A stretch of DNA of 64,000 nt, taken from NCBI RefSeq assembly GCF_030814415.1, contig NZ_JAUSVB010000005.1, forward strand, positions 62,001-126,000, written 5' to 3'. The position numbers were made by a program, and so were the translations under genes. Below are positions 7,782-17,109 of the stretch, piece by piece. The notes beneath the pieces are model-generated. The model did not search any database. It saw nothing but the letters and a program-made list of their open reading frames with translations, and was not told the origin of the DNA. Position 1 is the first letter of the stretch. Every line of letters begins with the position of its first letter. Source of the stretch: Cellulomonas humilata. GTDB taxonomy: Bacteria; Actinomycetota; Actinomycetes; Actinomycetales; Cellulomonadaceae.

Positions 7782-9253
7782 CCTCGGAAAGGTACCGGCC
7801 CGTCCGCGAGCCAGACGCACTCCGACGGGGTGACGATCGTCGGCTCGGCGCCGGGACGGCTGCGAGCGACCACGGAGGCCCCGGTCGGCAGCCGCCAGGG
7901 GCGCGACGAGGTGTTGAGCACGACGAGGGCGTCGCCGCGGCGGCCGACGAGCACCCCGGGCCGGGCGTCCTGCCAGGTCAGGTCCTCCGACGTCCACAGG
8001 GTCCGGCGTGCGGCGAGCGCCCGGTGCAGCACCGCCCAGGTCGAGCCGGGGTCGGCCTCCTGCCGGTCCCGGGCGTACTGGGGCCAGGTGGACGGGATCG
8101 GGAGCCACGGGGTGCCCGTCGTGAAGCCGACGCCTGGCCCGGCTGCCCACGGCAGCGGCACCCGGGCACCGTCCCGGTTGGGCAGCGTGCCTGCGGACCG
8201 CAGCGACTGCGGGTCCTGCCACTGCTCCGGAGGCACGTCGGCGTCGGGCAGGCCCAGCTCGTCGCCCGCGTAGAGGTAGAACGCCCCGGGCAGAGCGAGC
8301 AGGAACAGGTGCAGGGCCAGCGCGCGCTCGGGTCCGAGCCGGGTCGCGACGCGGGCGATGTCGTGGTTGCCGGCCACCCATGCGGGCAGGGCGCCGACTG
8401 CTCGATGCGCCGCGAGCTGGGCGTCGACGGTCCGGCGCAGGGCCGCGGCGGACCAGGGCGTGCGCAGGACGTCGAACGCGAACGCCTGGCCCAGCTCGTC
8501 GGGCCGGGCGAACGCCGCAGTCCGCTCGGGCGGTCCCCAGGCCTCGGCGACCGCGGGCGCATCGCCCAGCACGCGGCGCCACGACCGGTAGATGTCGTGC
8601 ACCTCGGTGCGGTCCCAGTGCGGGTGCTGGGCGCTGCGGCGCACCTCGCCGTACGCGGGGTCCTTGGCCAGCCCGCCGGCGACGTCGACCCGAAATCCGT
8701 CGACCCCGCGGTCCAGCCAGAACCGCAGGGTGGCGACGAAGTCCGCCTGCACCACCGGGTCGGCCCAGTTCAGGTCCGGCTGCTCGGGGGCGAACAGGTG
8801 CAGGTACCAGTCGCCGTCGGGCAGGGGTGACCAGGCAGAGCCGCCGAACATCGAGCGCCACCGGGTCGGCGTGGACCGGACGTGGAACCGCGAACGCTCA
8901 GGGCCGCCGGCCTTTGCGGCGACGAACCACGGGTGCTGGTCGGACACGTGGTTGGGGACCAGGTCCATGAGCACCCGCAGCCCGCGCTCGTGCGCCGCTC
9001 CCAGGAACGTGTCGAACGCCGCGAGGTCCCCGAACAGCGGGTCGATGTCGCGGTGGTCGGCCACGTCGTACCCGTGGTCGGCCTGCGGCGAGCGATACAC
9101 CGGCGTGAGCCAGACCGCGTCGACGCCCAGGCGGGCGACGGCGTCGAGCCCGGCGGTCAGACCCACCAGGTCACCGACGCCGTCGCCGTCACCGTCCAGG
9201 AAGGACCGGACGTAGACCTGGTAGACGACGGCATTGCGCCACCAGGAAGTCAC
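7778..9253 (-). CDS. GH13 alpha-glucosidase-type enzyme
   Basis: 491 residues, cytoplasmic (no signal peptide). GH13 conserved regions are all seen: DLVPNH, GFRVDVAGG with the nucleophile Asp, VAEAWG with the acid/base Glu, and GNHDIAR with the transition-state Asp. The start WWRNAVVYQVYVRSF is typical of oligo-1,6-glucosidase/alpha-glucosidase/trehalose-converting subfamilies. It would hydrolyse or transfer alpha-glucosyl units of short sugars. GTG at 9253 overlaps the GH39-like stop by four bases and its own stop overlaps the lipoprotein start, so it sits inside a tightly coupled operon. An alpha-glucosidase next to a putative beta-glucanase is unusual. Confidence 0.9.
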   Translation of the reverse strand: MTSWWRNAVVYQVYVRSFLDGDGDGVGDLVGLTAGLDAVARLGVDAVWLTPVYRSPQADHGYDVADHRDIDPLFGDLAAFDTFLGAAHERGLRVLMDLVPNHVSDQHPWFVAAKAGGPERSRFHVRSTPTRWRSMFGGSAWSPLPDGDWYLHLFAPEQPDLNWADPVVQADFVATLRFWLDRGVDGFRVDVAGGLAKDPAYGEVRRSAQHPHWDRTEVHDIYRSWRRVLGDAPAVAEAWGPPERTAAFARPDELGQAFAFDVLRTPWSAAALRRTVDAQLAAHRAVGALPAWVAGNHDIARVATRLGPERALALHLFLLALPGAFYLYAGDELGLPDADVPPEQWQDPQSLRSAGTLPNRDGARVPLPWAAGPGVGFTTGTPWLPIPSTWPQYARDRQEADPGSTWAVLHRALAARRTLWTSEDLTWQDARPGVLVGRRGDALVVLNTSSRPWRLPTGASVVARSRPGAEPTIVTPSECVWLADGPVPFRG

Positions 9254-11043
9254 ACGCGAACCAGCTCGATCAACACGATCGAGGGGTTCGGCAGGTCGAC
9301 GTCCAGGGACGACCCGTCGAGCGGGCGCTCCGTGACGGCGAGCTGGTCCGCCGCCCGCAGGGCCGCCCACTGCTCGTCCGTGGGCCAGTCGGCGCCGTCG
9401 GACATCGAGGACCACAGGGCCGCGATGTTCGAGTGCTCGGCGTCGACCCGGGACTCGCGCACGGTCCACTCCCCGTCGGGGAGGCCGTCGAGCGCCACGT
9501 GAGCGGTGCGCGCCAGGGCATCGGACCCGTCGACCTTGGACTGGTCGAGAGTGCCGTTCCACAGCGCGATGGCCACGCGGTCGTCGTCGCGCGACGCCCA
9601 CACCTCCACCAGGCTGTCCGCGCCGTCGCCGGTCACGGTCGCCGCGACCTCGTCGCGACCCAGCTGCTCGAGCAGCCACAACCCCCACCACCGCGGCTTG
9701 CGCAGCTCGCCGACGGTCCGCAGCCCGAACCCGCCGTGCAGGAGCCGCGGCGGACGGCCCAGCTCCTCGAACTGGTCGGAGACCACCCAGTACGACAGGG
9801 CGTCGATGCGCCCGGCGGCCGAGCGCATCCCGCGGACCAGGAACGCCGCGGAGAACACGCCGTCGTTGGCGTTGCCGAAGTGCGTCGGGCTGACCCCCCA
9901 CTCCGTCCACCAGATCTGCGCGTCCTCGCGACCGTGCCGCGCGAGCGTCGCCCGCATGTCCAGCGGCGCGTTGCCGTAGGTGTGCGTCGACACGAAGTCG
10001 ACCGGCGCGCCAGAGGAGGCGACGTGCTCGAGGAGCCCGTCCACCCATCCGGCCGCCGCGGTCGACGGCCCGCCGACCACCAGCTGGTCGTCGACCGCGC
10101 GCACGGCGTTCACGGTGACGTCGTACAGGCGCCAGAACTCGTCGCGCGTGCCGGACCAGAACACCTCGAGGTTCGGCTCGTTCCAGACCTCGAAGGACCA
10201 GCGCGACCGGACCTCGTCCAGCCCGTACCTGTCGACGAGGTGCTGGACGAGATCCGTGATCAGCGCACCCCAGCGGTCCCAGTCCTTCGGCGGCGACACG
10301 ATCGCGCCGTAGTCGAACACGGTCACGTCCGGGTCGGACGCCAGGTCGCGCGGCATGTACGACAGCTCGACGACGGGCCGCAGGCCGAGCGCGAGGAGCG
10401 CGTCGTACGTGGCGTCGACGCCCGTGAAGTCGTGCACGGGCTCGCCGTCGACCTCGCGGTAGACGCCGAGGTCGTCGCACAGGATCGCGTGCGCCCGGAC
10501 CGTCGACACCCCCAGCTCGTCGTGCGCGGCCCGCAGCGCCGACGTGAGGTCCGCGGAGATGCTCTGCCCGCCGACCGTCTCGTCGCTCAGCAGCAGGCTG
10601 AGGTGCTCCGAGCCGATCATCGGCCGCCACGGTCGGGGCAGCTCGCGGACCACCGTGCCCAGGTCCACGAGGACCTCGACGCCGGCGTCCTCGAGCTCCA
10701 GCGACGCCGCGACGACCTCGGCGCCGGTCGGACCGGTGACGTCCACGTCGGTGACCGTCGCCACCGCGTACCGGTACGCGACCCCGGGCTCGCCGGTGGT
10801 GTCCGCGTACGGCCCGTGCGGGACCGCCAGGACGTCGCCGCCCTGGTGGTCCAAGGGCGTGCCGTCGCGGACCACCTGGTACCCGACCGCGCCGTCGACC
10901 GGCTCCCAGTGCAGGGTCACCTGCCCGACCCCCGGCGAGGCGTACAGCCCCGCCGGGGGAGCGAGCACCGGGATCTGCCCGGCGGCGGTGGTGTCGGAGC
11001 GACGACCGATCCTGTTCTCCCAGTCCGTGCGTGCCCCGGTCAC
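9250..11043 (-). CDS. GH39-like glycoside hydrolase with N-terminal Fn3-like domain
   Basis: 597 residues, no signal peptide. Residues about 27-110 look like a fibronectin type III-like beta domain (GVGQVTLHWEPVDGAVGYQV). The catalytic part is a TIM barrel of clan GH-A, with acid/base Glu in FEVWNEPN (about residue 287) and probable nucleophile Glu in IWWTEWG (about 383), both typical of GH39. Characterised GH39 enzymes are beta-xylosidases, alpha-L-iduronidases and some beta-glycosidases. The substrate here cannot be fixed. GTG start overlaps the PF10091 gene stop (GTGA) and the stop overlaps the GH13 start. Confidence 0.8.
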   Translation of the reverse strand: MTGARTDWENRIGRRSDTTAAGQIPVLAPPAGLYASPGVGQVTLHWEPVDGAVGYQVVRDGTPLDHQGGDVLAVPHGPYADTTGEPGVAYRYAVATVTDVDVTGPTGAEVVAASLELEDAGVEVLVDLGTVVRELPRPWRPMIGSEHLSLLLSDETVGGQSISADLTSALRAAHDELGVSTVRAHAILCDDLGVYREVDGEPVHDFTGVDATYDALLALGLRPVVELSYMPRDLASDPDVTVFDYGAIVSPPKDWDRWGALITDLVQHLVDRYGLDEVRSRWSFEVWNEPNLEVFWSGTRDEFWRLYDVTVNAVRAVDDQLVVGGPSTAAAGWVDGLLEHVASSGAPVDFVSTHTYGNAPLDMRATLARHGREDAQIWWTEWGVSPTHFGNANDGVFSAAFLVRGMRSAAGRIDALSYWVVSDQFEELGRPPRLLHGGFGLRTVGELRKPRWWGLWLLEQLGRDEVAATVTGDGADSLVEVWASRDDDRVAIALWNGTLDQSKVDGSDALARTAHVALDGLPDGEWTVRESRVDAEHSNIAALWSSMSDGADWPTDEQWAALRAADQLAVTERPLDGSSLDVDLPNPSIVLIELVRV

Positions 11044-12599
11044 TTGATCACCCCCGCGCTGAACTCCTCCTGGCCGATGAGCGGTCGCAGGACCTTCTCC
11101 ACCTGGCGGGTGCCGAACGACTCGTGCAGCACGTTCCCGCCGAGCACGTTGCCCAGCGCGCCCAGGACCATGCCCTGGTCGAGCGACAGGTAGCGCTTGG
11201 CCTGGGTGTTGGAGCGGACCGCGACGGAGTCGTAGAACCCGCCGTCGCCGTACGCGCCGAGCACCGTCTCGATGTTGCGCAGGTTGTCGACGGCCTCGCG
11301 CGGTGCGTACGGCAGCGCGAGGAAGGACGCGTGCGGGGTCACGACGCCGTCACCGAACGTCGGCGTCGGGTTGGTCGCCTCGCGGCAGCCCTCGTAGCCC
11401 GCATCCACGTTCGTCTTCTCCGCGTCCGACGGGTACCCGCCCGGGTCCATGCCGATCGCGTCGACGCCGTACACGTTGTACGTGCCGAACGGGTCGCTGG
11501 CGGGGGAGAAGCCCCAGTAGCCGTAGCCGGCCTCGACCATGCCGTGCTCGATGTGCGCGCGGACCGCGAGCGGGTGGTTGACGCCCCAGCTCTTCGGGGC
11601 CCACTCGGACTCCGGCACGAACAGATCGGGCATGAGCTCCTCGAACATGTCCCCGCCCCAGCTCGGGACGATGTGCATGCCGCGGTACGTGAACGCACCC
11701 TCGAACACCTCGAGGCCCTCGTACGTGCGGGTCACGCCGACCGGGCGCTGCTCCAGCCAGGACCAGTCACAGCTGGCCGGGAACGTGCGGTTGGTGGCGA
11801 AGTAGTGCGCGGGCGGGACCTGGCCGCGCACGATGCCGATGTAGCTGGCGATCCGCGGCTCGGAGTTCGTGATGTCGTAGTGGTGGCAGGTGAACAGCAC
11901 CGTCGACCCGGCGACGTCGCCCGGTTGCGTGCACTGCTCCGGGTTCGGCGGGTCGACCCAGAACCCGCCGCGCATCATGCCCGGACGGGCGCCGCCGAAC
12001 TGGTTCGCGTCGTAGAACGCACCGAAGTTCATCGGCTCCAGGAGGGCGTTCGCCTGGCGGCGCAGCGACGGCTCGGCGGACGCGACGACCATGAGCGCCG
12101 CGGCCATCCACCCGTTGTCGACCGTGGACAGGAACGGGTAGACCGTCTCGCCCGTGGGGAACTCGGTGAGCTTGGCGCCCGTGGCCTCGTCGTACCAGTT
12201 GTAGAACATGCCGCTCGGCTCGTGGCGCTCCATCGTGGCGACAGTCGCCAGCGTCTGCGCCATGCGCTTGCGGGCCTCACGCTTGCTGATCACCCCGAGC
12301 TCCTGGGCGGAGATCGTGGACCACAGGTAGGCGCCGATGTTCGTCGGCGAGGTGTAGCCGGACCGGGTGGCCGGGTCCAGCGACGCGTCGATGTTGTCGG
12401 CCGGGAGGCCCGTGGTCTCGTCCGTCATGGCGACGAACGAGGTCCACGTGTCCTGCGCCCAGCGGTGCAGGTCGGCGCGGTCCTGCCGGGTCAGGCCGAG
12501 GTCGTCGGGGTGGTGCCGGCCGCCTGCGGAGGCGGTCGTGGCACCGGTGAGGAGCAGTGCGGTCGCGGCCGTGGCAGCCGCGAGGGATCGGAGTCTCAT
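11040..12599 (-). CDS. Secreted glucoamylase-like (PF10091/GH144-type) glycosidase
   Basis: 519 residues with a Sec signal (basic MRLRSL, hydrophobic core, cleavage near TTASA-GG). The remainder has the alpha/alpha-barrel signature of the PF10091 family: YGYWGFSPASDP, DGVVTPHASFLALPYAP and YLSLDQGMVLGA, with acidic residues in the expected places. Characterised relatives in GH144 are endo-beta-1,2-glucanases; other members remain untested. Encoded after the MalG-type permease, so secretion plus uptake fits a glycan system. The earlier 'glucoamylase' family name does not establish starch activity. Cysteines (CTQPGD, FTCHH, ASCDW, EGCRE) could form disulfides outside the cell. Confidence 0.78.
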   Translation of the reverse strand: MRLRSLAAATAATALLLTGATTASAGGRHHPDDLGLTRQDRADLHRWAQDTWTSFVAMTDETTGLPADNIDASLDPATRSGYTSPTNIGAYLWSTISAQELGVISKREARKRMAQTLATVATMERHEPSGMFYNWYDEATGAKLTEFPTGETVYPFLSTVDNGWMAAALMVVASAEPSLRRQANALLEPMNFGAFYDANQFGGARPGMMRGGFWVDPPNPEQCTQPGDVAGSTVLFTCHHYDITNSEPRIASYIGIVRGQVPPAHYFATNRTFPASCDWSWLEQRPVGVTRTYEGLEVFEGAFTYRGMHIVPSWGGDMFEELMPDLFVPESEWAPKSWGVNHPLAVRAHIEHGMVEAGYGYWGFSPASDPFGTYNVYGVDAIGMDPGGYPSDAEKTNVDAGYEGCREATNPTPTFGDGVVTPHASFLALPYAPREAVDNLRNIETVLGAYGDGGFYDSVAVRSNTQAKRYLSLDQGMVLGALGNVLGGNVLHESFGTRQVEKVLRPLIGQEEFSAGVIK

Positions 12600-12610
12600 C
12601 GTTGAGCCCT

Positions 12611-13486
12611 TCAGGACTTGAGGCCGGTGGTCGCCAGCCCTTGGACGAAGTGGCGCTGCATCGTGAGGAACACGACGAGCACGGGGATCAGGACCACGCA
12701 GGAGCCCGCGAGGAGCAGCCCGTAGTTGGTCGAGTTCTGCCCGACGCTGTAGAGCGCGAGCGCGACCGGCAGCGTGTACATGTCCTCGGTGCTCGCGACC
12801 ACGAGCGGCCACAGGAAGTTGTTCCAGGAGCCGAGGAAGGTGAGGATCGCGAGGGTCGCGAGCGCCGGCTTGCACAGCGGCATGACCACGGTGGCGAAGA
12901 TGCGCAGCTCGCCCGCGCCGTCGACGCGCGCGGCGTCGATCAGCTCGTCGGGGATCCCCTGCATGAACTGGCGCATGAGGAACACGCCGAACGGCCCGGC
13001 CAGGAACGGCAGGATCAGCCCGAAGTAGGTGTTGACCATGCCGAGGTTGCTGATCAGCACGAACAGGGGGACCAGCAGCACCATGCCCGGGATCATCAGC
13101 GTGCCCAGGACCAGCCGGAACAGCCAGGTGCGGCCCCAGAAGTCGATCTTCGCGAACGCGTACCCGAGCATCGAGCAGAACACCATGTTGCCCACCGTCA
13201 CCACGGTGGCGACGACGAACGAGTTGGTGAAGAACTGCGCGAAGTCGAGCCGCGTGAACAGCTCCCGGTAGTTGTCGAGCGTGGGCGCCTGCGGCCACCA
13301 CGTCGGCGGGTTGGCCCGCAGCTCCCCGTTCGGCTTGAACGACCCGAGCAGCATCCAGACGAACGGCGTGACGACGAGCACGAGACCGAGCCCGAGGACG
13401 ACGTAGATCCACGGGCGCGGCTGCGGCTCGCCGATGTGCGACCCCGCCTGCTCGCGGGGCTTCGTGACGGTGCTCATGCTGGTCAT
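12611..13486 (-). CDS. Carbohydrate ABC transporter permease, MalG type
   Basis: 291 residues with about six membrane spans and the EAA-loop motif (DAARVDGAGELRIFATVVMP) that contacts the ATPase. ATG 13486 overlaps the stop of the MalF-type gene (ATGA); an internal ATG at 13477 is an alternative. Like most actinobacterial CUT1 importers the operon lacks its own ATPase, so a shared MsiK-type ATPase elsewhere is expected. Partner of the upstream permease and binding lipoprotein. Confidence 0.92.
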   Translation of the reverse strand: MTSMSTVTKPREQAGSHIGEPQPRPWIYVVLGLGLVLVVTPFVWMLLGSFKPNGELRANPPTWWPQAPTLDNYRELFTRLDFAQFFTNSFVVATVVTVGNMVFCSMLGYAFAKIDFWGRTWLFRLVLGTLMIPGMVLLVPLFVLISNLGMVNTYFGLILPFLAGPFGVFLMRQFMQGIPDELIDAARVDGAGELRIFATVVMPLCKPALATLAILTFLGSWNNFLWPLVVASTEDMYTLPVALALYSVGQNSTNYGLLLAGSCVVLIPVLVVFLTMQRHFVQGLATTGLKS

Positions 13487-14496
13487 GACGAACCTCCCGC
13501 CCGGCGGAACCACCCGCGCCGCGGGCCGACCGCGTCGTCGCGCTCACCGAGGACCTTGAAGTTGATCACCGTGAGCACGACGACGGCGGCGAAGAGCACG
13601 TAGCTCATCGCGGCGGCGACGCCGTAGTTGCCGAACCCGAACGTGTTGTAGACGAGGTACGCGACCGACAGCGTGCTGTTCAGCGGGCCGCCCTGGGTCA
13701 TCACGAACGGCTCCTCGAAGAGCTGCAGGAACCCGATGCCCGTGATCACGCCGGCGAACAGCATGGTCGGGCGCAGCGTCGGCAGGGTGATGTTGCGCAG
13801 CCGCTGCCACGCGTTGGCGCCGTCGAGCGCGCCGGCCTCGTGCAGGGCCTTGGGCACCGACTGCAGACCGGCCAGGAAGATCACGACGAGCGTGCCCAGC
13901 GAGCGCCAGACCGACATCATGATCAGAGAGGGCATCGCCCACGTCGTGCTGCCCAGCCAGTCCGGTCCCTGGATGCCGAACCAGCCCAGCACCTCGTTGA
14001 TCAACCCGTTGTCGGGCTGCAGCAGGAAGCGCCACACGACGGCCACGGCGACGATCGTCGTGACGACCGGCATGTAGTAGCCGACCCGGAAGAAGCCGGA
14101 CAGCTTGGTGATCCCGGTGTTGAGCGCGAGCGCGATGGCCAGCGCCACGAGGATCGTGAGCGGGACGCCGACGACGACGAAGTAGAGCGTGTTGAACGCG
14201 GCCGTGTGGAAGAGCGGGTCGCTGAGCACCGTCGCGAAGTTCTCGAACCCCACGAAGTTGACGGCGAACGGGTTCTGCAGGTCGCGACTCTTGATGTCGG
14301 TGACGCTCATGAAGAGCGACGAGATCACCGGCCACGCGGTGAAGATGAGGAACAGCACGACGAACGGTGCTGCCAGTCCCCAGGCGGCGATGCTGCGCCG
14401 ACGGCGCAGGGGCGAGGAGCGTCGCACCCCGGGAGCGGCCGTGCCGGCCGTCCCCGGGGGGCGAACACCCTGCCCGGAGGTCAGGGTCGCGGACAT
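13483..14496 (-). CDS. Carbohydrate ABC transporter permease, MalF type
   Basis: 337 residues. After a roughly 30-residue polar N-terminus (SSPLRRRRSIAAWGL) there are about six membrane spans and the EAA loop (HEAGALDGANAWQRLRNITLP). CUT1 family, sugar import. It begins four bases after the stop of the binding-protein gene and overlaps the MalG-type gene by four bases, so the three are co-expressed. The substrate is likely an oligosaccharide released by the PF10091-type hydrolase encoded in the same operon; that is inference from context. Confidence 0.92.
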   Translation of the reverse strand: MSATLTSGQGVRPPGTAGTAAPGVRRSSPLRRRRSIAAWGLAAPFVVLFLIFTAWPVISSLFMSVTDIKSRDLQNPFAVNFVGFENFATVLSDPLFHTAAFNTLYFVVVGVPLTILVALAIALALNTGITKLSGFFRVGYYMPVVTTIVAVAVVWRFLLQPDNGLINEVLGWFGIQGPDWLGSTTWAMPSLIMMSVWRSLGTLVVIFLAGLQSVPKALHEAGALDGANAWQRLRNITLPTLRPTMLFAGVITGIGFLQLFEEPFVMTQGGPLNSTLSVAYLVYNTFGFGNYGVAAAMSYVLFAAVVVLTVINFKVLGERDDAVGPRRGWFRRAGGSS

Positions 14497-14500
14497 GGGG

Positions 14501-15775
14501 TCAGAGCCCCGTGCCGATCGACTCGGCCTGCTGCTGGATGGCCGTGGCCGCCTCCTGCGGGTCCATGCCGGTCTTGCAGACCTTCTCCAGCTCGGTGTCG
14601 ATGACGTTCGCGATCTGCTCCCACGTCGGGATCGACGGGGGGGCCTGCGCGGTCGTCATCTGCTCGCCGAACACCGCGAGGCGCTCGTCGGAGGCGAGGT
14701 CGCCCTCCTCCCACGCGGACTGCACGGCGGGCAGGTCGCTCGTCGTCGCGTACCAGTCGGCCTGGACGTCGGGCTGGCTCAGCCACTGGACGAAGGCCCA
14801 CGCGGCGTCGCGGTTCTCGGCGCTCTTGAAGACGGCGAGGTTGCTGCCGCCGATGAACGACGCCTGCGTCTCGTCGGCGGGCATCGGAGCGAGGGTGACC
14901 CCGTCCATGAAGGCCTCGCCGCCGGACTCCTCCAGCAGGCCGATGTGCCACGGCCCTGACGAGAACGCACCGATCTTGCCGGCCACGAAGTCGGGCTCCA
15001 GCGTGCCCTCCGGCAGCTCCTTCGGCGCGACCCCGTCGGTGAAGAACGACTGGTAGTAGGTGAGGGCCTTGACGAACTCCGGGCTGTCGAACGTGAACTC
15101 GGTGTTGTCCTCGTTCATGATCTCGGCACCGGCCTGCCATGCGAACGGCAGGAACGTCTGCCACGCGCCGGTCTGGCCGGGCTGCAGGTTGATGCCCCAC
15201 TGCGCGCCGGCGGACTGCATGCCCGCCGCGGTCGCCGTCAGGTCGTCCCAGGTGGCGGGCGTCGGGGAGACGCCGGCCTGCTCGGCGAGCGCGGTGTCGA
15301 CGTACAGCACACGGGTCTCGACGTACCACGGGACCGCGTAGGACGTGCCGCCGACCTCCGTGGAGCCCCAGGCGCCCTCGAAGAACGTGGACTCGTCGAT
15401 CAGGTCGGGCGGCGTCGGGTCGAGGCCACCGCTCGTGGCGAACTCACCCATCCAGGTGGTGCCGATCATCGAGACGTCGGGCACCTCGTCGGCGGCGATC
15501 GCGGTGGCGATCTTGTCGTGGGCGGCGTCCCAGGGGACCGCGGTGACGTCGATCGTCACGTCGGGGTTCTCCTCGGTGAACGCCTGCGCGAAGTCGCCGA
15601 GCGCCTCGCCCTCCGTCCCCATCGCCCAGACGGTCACGGTGCCGCTGAGCTCGCTGGTGTCGACGGCGGTGGCGCTGGCGTCCCCGGTGGCCGCGTCGTC
15701 GCCGCGACCGCAGGCGGTCAGGGCGAGCGTCGTGACGGCGAGCGCGGCGACGCTGATGCGCGCTGTTCTCCTCAT
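14501..15775 (-). CDS. Sugar ABC transporter substrate-binding lipoprotein
   Basis: 424 residues. The signal peptide ends in a lipobox (LTAC, cysteine near residue 22), followed by an acidic/Ala linker and the two-lobe family 1 binding fold (ELSGTVTVWAMGTEGEAL, FTEENPDVTIDV, QWGINLQPGQTG). It captures sugar outside the membrane for the two permeases. ATG 15775 is chosen for the strong AGGAGG seven bases upstream. It lies 41 bp downstream of the lacI stop with no obvious separate terminator, so lacI and transporter may share a transcript. Confidence 0.92.
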   Translation of the reverse strand: MRRTARISVAALAVTTLALTACGRGDDAATGDASATAVDTSELSGTVTVWAMGTEGEALGDFAQAFTEENPDVTIDVTAVPWDAAHDKIATAIAADEVPDVSMIGTTWMGEFATSGGLDPTPPDLIDESTFFEGAWGSTEVGGTSYAVPWYVETRVLYVDTALAEQAGVSPTPATWDDLTATAAGMQSAGAQWGINLQPGQTGAWQTFLPFAWQAGAEIMNEDNTEFTFDSPEFVKALTYYQSFFTDGVAPKELPEGTLEPDFVAGKIGAFSSGPWHIGLLEESGGEAFMDGVTLAPMPADETQASFIGGSNLAVFKSAENRDAAWAFVQWLSQPDVQADWYATTSDLPAVQSAWEEGDLASDERLAVFGEQMTTAQAPPSIPTWEQIANVIDTELEKVCKTGMDPQEAATAIQQQAESIGTGL

Positions 15776-15816
15776 GGTGGTTCCTCCTCGAACCGGACGG
15801 CCCCTCGTGGAGTCCG

Positions 15817-16833
15817 TCAGTGGTGCAGGCCGCAGCTGTCGCGCACCACCAGGTCGGTGGCGAGCAGCTCGTGCCGCGGCGTCGTGCGGGTGGCGGTGAT
15901 GCGCTCGTCGAGCACCTCGGCGGCGAGGGACCCGAGCGCGCGCATCGGTTGGCGGACGGTGGTGAGGGCGGGACGGGCATGGCGCGCGGCCATGACGTCG
16001 TCCCACCCGGTGATCGCGATGTCGTGTCCCACGCGCAGGCCGGCTTCCTCGGCCGCGACGATGGCGCCCAGCGCGATCTCGTCGTTCGCACAGACGAGGG
16101 CGTCGGGACGCCTGCGCCCTTCGAGCAGGGTGGCCGCGACGCGGGTGCCCGATGCCTCGTCGAACAGGCAGGGGGTCTCAGTCGGCTCGATGTCGTGCGC
16201 GCCGAGGCCCTCGCGGATGCCGAGGAACCGCTCGGCCACGTCCGGAGACTCGTCGGGGGAGCCGAGGAGCACGATGCGGCGCAGCCCGTGACCGGCCAGG
16301 TGCTCGCCGAGCGCGCGGGCCGAGGTGAGGCCGTCGGTGCGGACCGAGTCGACGTCGCCGAGCTCCGGCCGGGCCAGGACGACGACCGGGAGGCCGGCGA
16401 GACCGGCGATGACCTCGTCGCTCACCGTGCGACCCAGCAGGACCATCCCGTCGACGCGTCCGGCCAGTTCACGCACGGCCGAGGCGGGGTCGGGGCGGCC
16501 GTGCGTGGCCAGCACGAGGACGCTGCGTCCGAGCTGCGAGGCGGTCTCCTCGTACCCGAGCAGCACCTCGGCGTAGTACGGGCCGGACAGGTCCGGGAAG
16601 ACGATGCCGTTGGCGGCATGCGTGCGGGCGGCGAGCGAGGTGCCCGCGTGGCTGGGGCGGAAGCCCAGCTCCTCGACGGCGGCGAGCACGCGGGCTCGGG
16701 TCGCCTCGGCCACGGGGGCGGAGCCGTTCAGGGCCCGGGAGACGGTCGCGATCCCGACGCCGGCACGTGCGGCGACGTCGTAGATCGTCACCGTGCCCGT
16801 CTCGTGGCCCGAGGGCACAGGAAGCGCTTTCAT
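15817..16833 (-). CDS. LacI-family transcriptional regulator (sugar operon at 7-16 kb)
   Basis: 338 residues from ATG 16833. GTG 16791 would give the more usual LacI start (VTIYDVAARAG), so the start is not settled. HTH: DVAARAGVGIATVSRAL, with hinge helix; periplasmic-binding-like effector domain follows. Head gene of the operon running to about 7.06 kb. A 16-bp perfect palindrome centred on TTGCGCAA lies 24 bp before the ATG, an expected autoregulatory operator. An AAGCGCTT palindrome covers codons 2-4 from the ATG start, resembling the operators of the second LacI locus. Effector unknown, presumably the imported oligosaccharide. Confidence 0.92.
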   Translation of the reverse strand: MKALPVPSGHETGTVTIYDVAARAGVGIATVSRALNGSAPVAEATRARVLAAVEELGFRPSHAGTSLAARTHAANGIVFPDLSGPYYAEVLLGYEETASQLGRSVLVLATHGRPDPASAVRELAGRVDGMVLLGRTVSDEVIAGLAGLPVVVLARPELGDVDSVRTDGLTSARALGEHLAGHGLRRIVLLGSPDESPDVAERFLGIREGLGAHDIEPTETPCLFDEASGTRVAATLLEGRRRPDALVCANDEIALGAIVAAEEAGLRVGHDIAITGWDDVMAARHARPALTTVRQPMRALGSLAAEVLDERITATRTTPRHELLATDLVVRDSCGLHH

Positions 16834-16856
16834 GTGGTGACCGTCACACCTCCCGA

Positions 16857-16872
16857 CGAGTTGCGCAACTCG
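16857..16872. promoter_or_regulatory. Probable LacI operator, 16-bp palindrome
   Basis: CGAGTTGCGCAACTCG is a perfect inverted repeat with the central CG expected of LacI operators. It lies between lacI (minus) and purL (plus), close to the lacI start, so autoregulation of the sugar operon is likely. The match is by pattern only. Confidence 0.6.
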
Positions 16873-17109
16873 AGCGGGGACGCATGATCGCGGTCATCTC
16901 GCGCCATCCTGAGTCACGTTGGCCCTGTCGCCGCAGGTCAGTGAGGCGATCCCGAGGCGGGGGGATACCGCCGCAATTGCCCGGAAACTCGTCGGCACGG
17001 ACGCTGCTCCGGACGGCGTCCGGGCGCCGGTATCCTGTGCGCGTCTGCCGACGTCGGCCGCGCGGCCACCGAGCCGGCGCCGAGCCACGGGTCTCCACCG
17101 AGGGAATCG

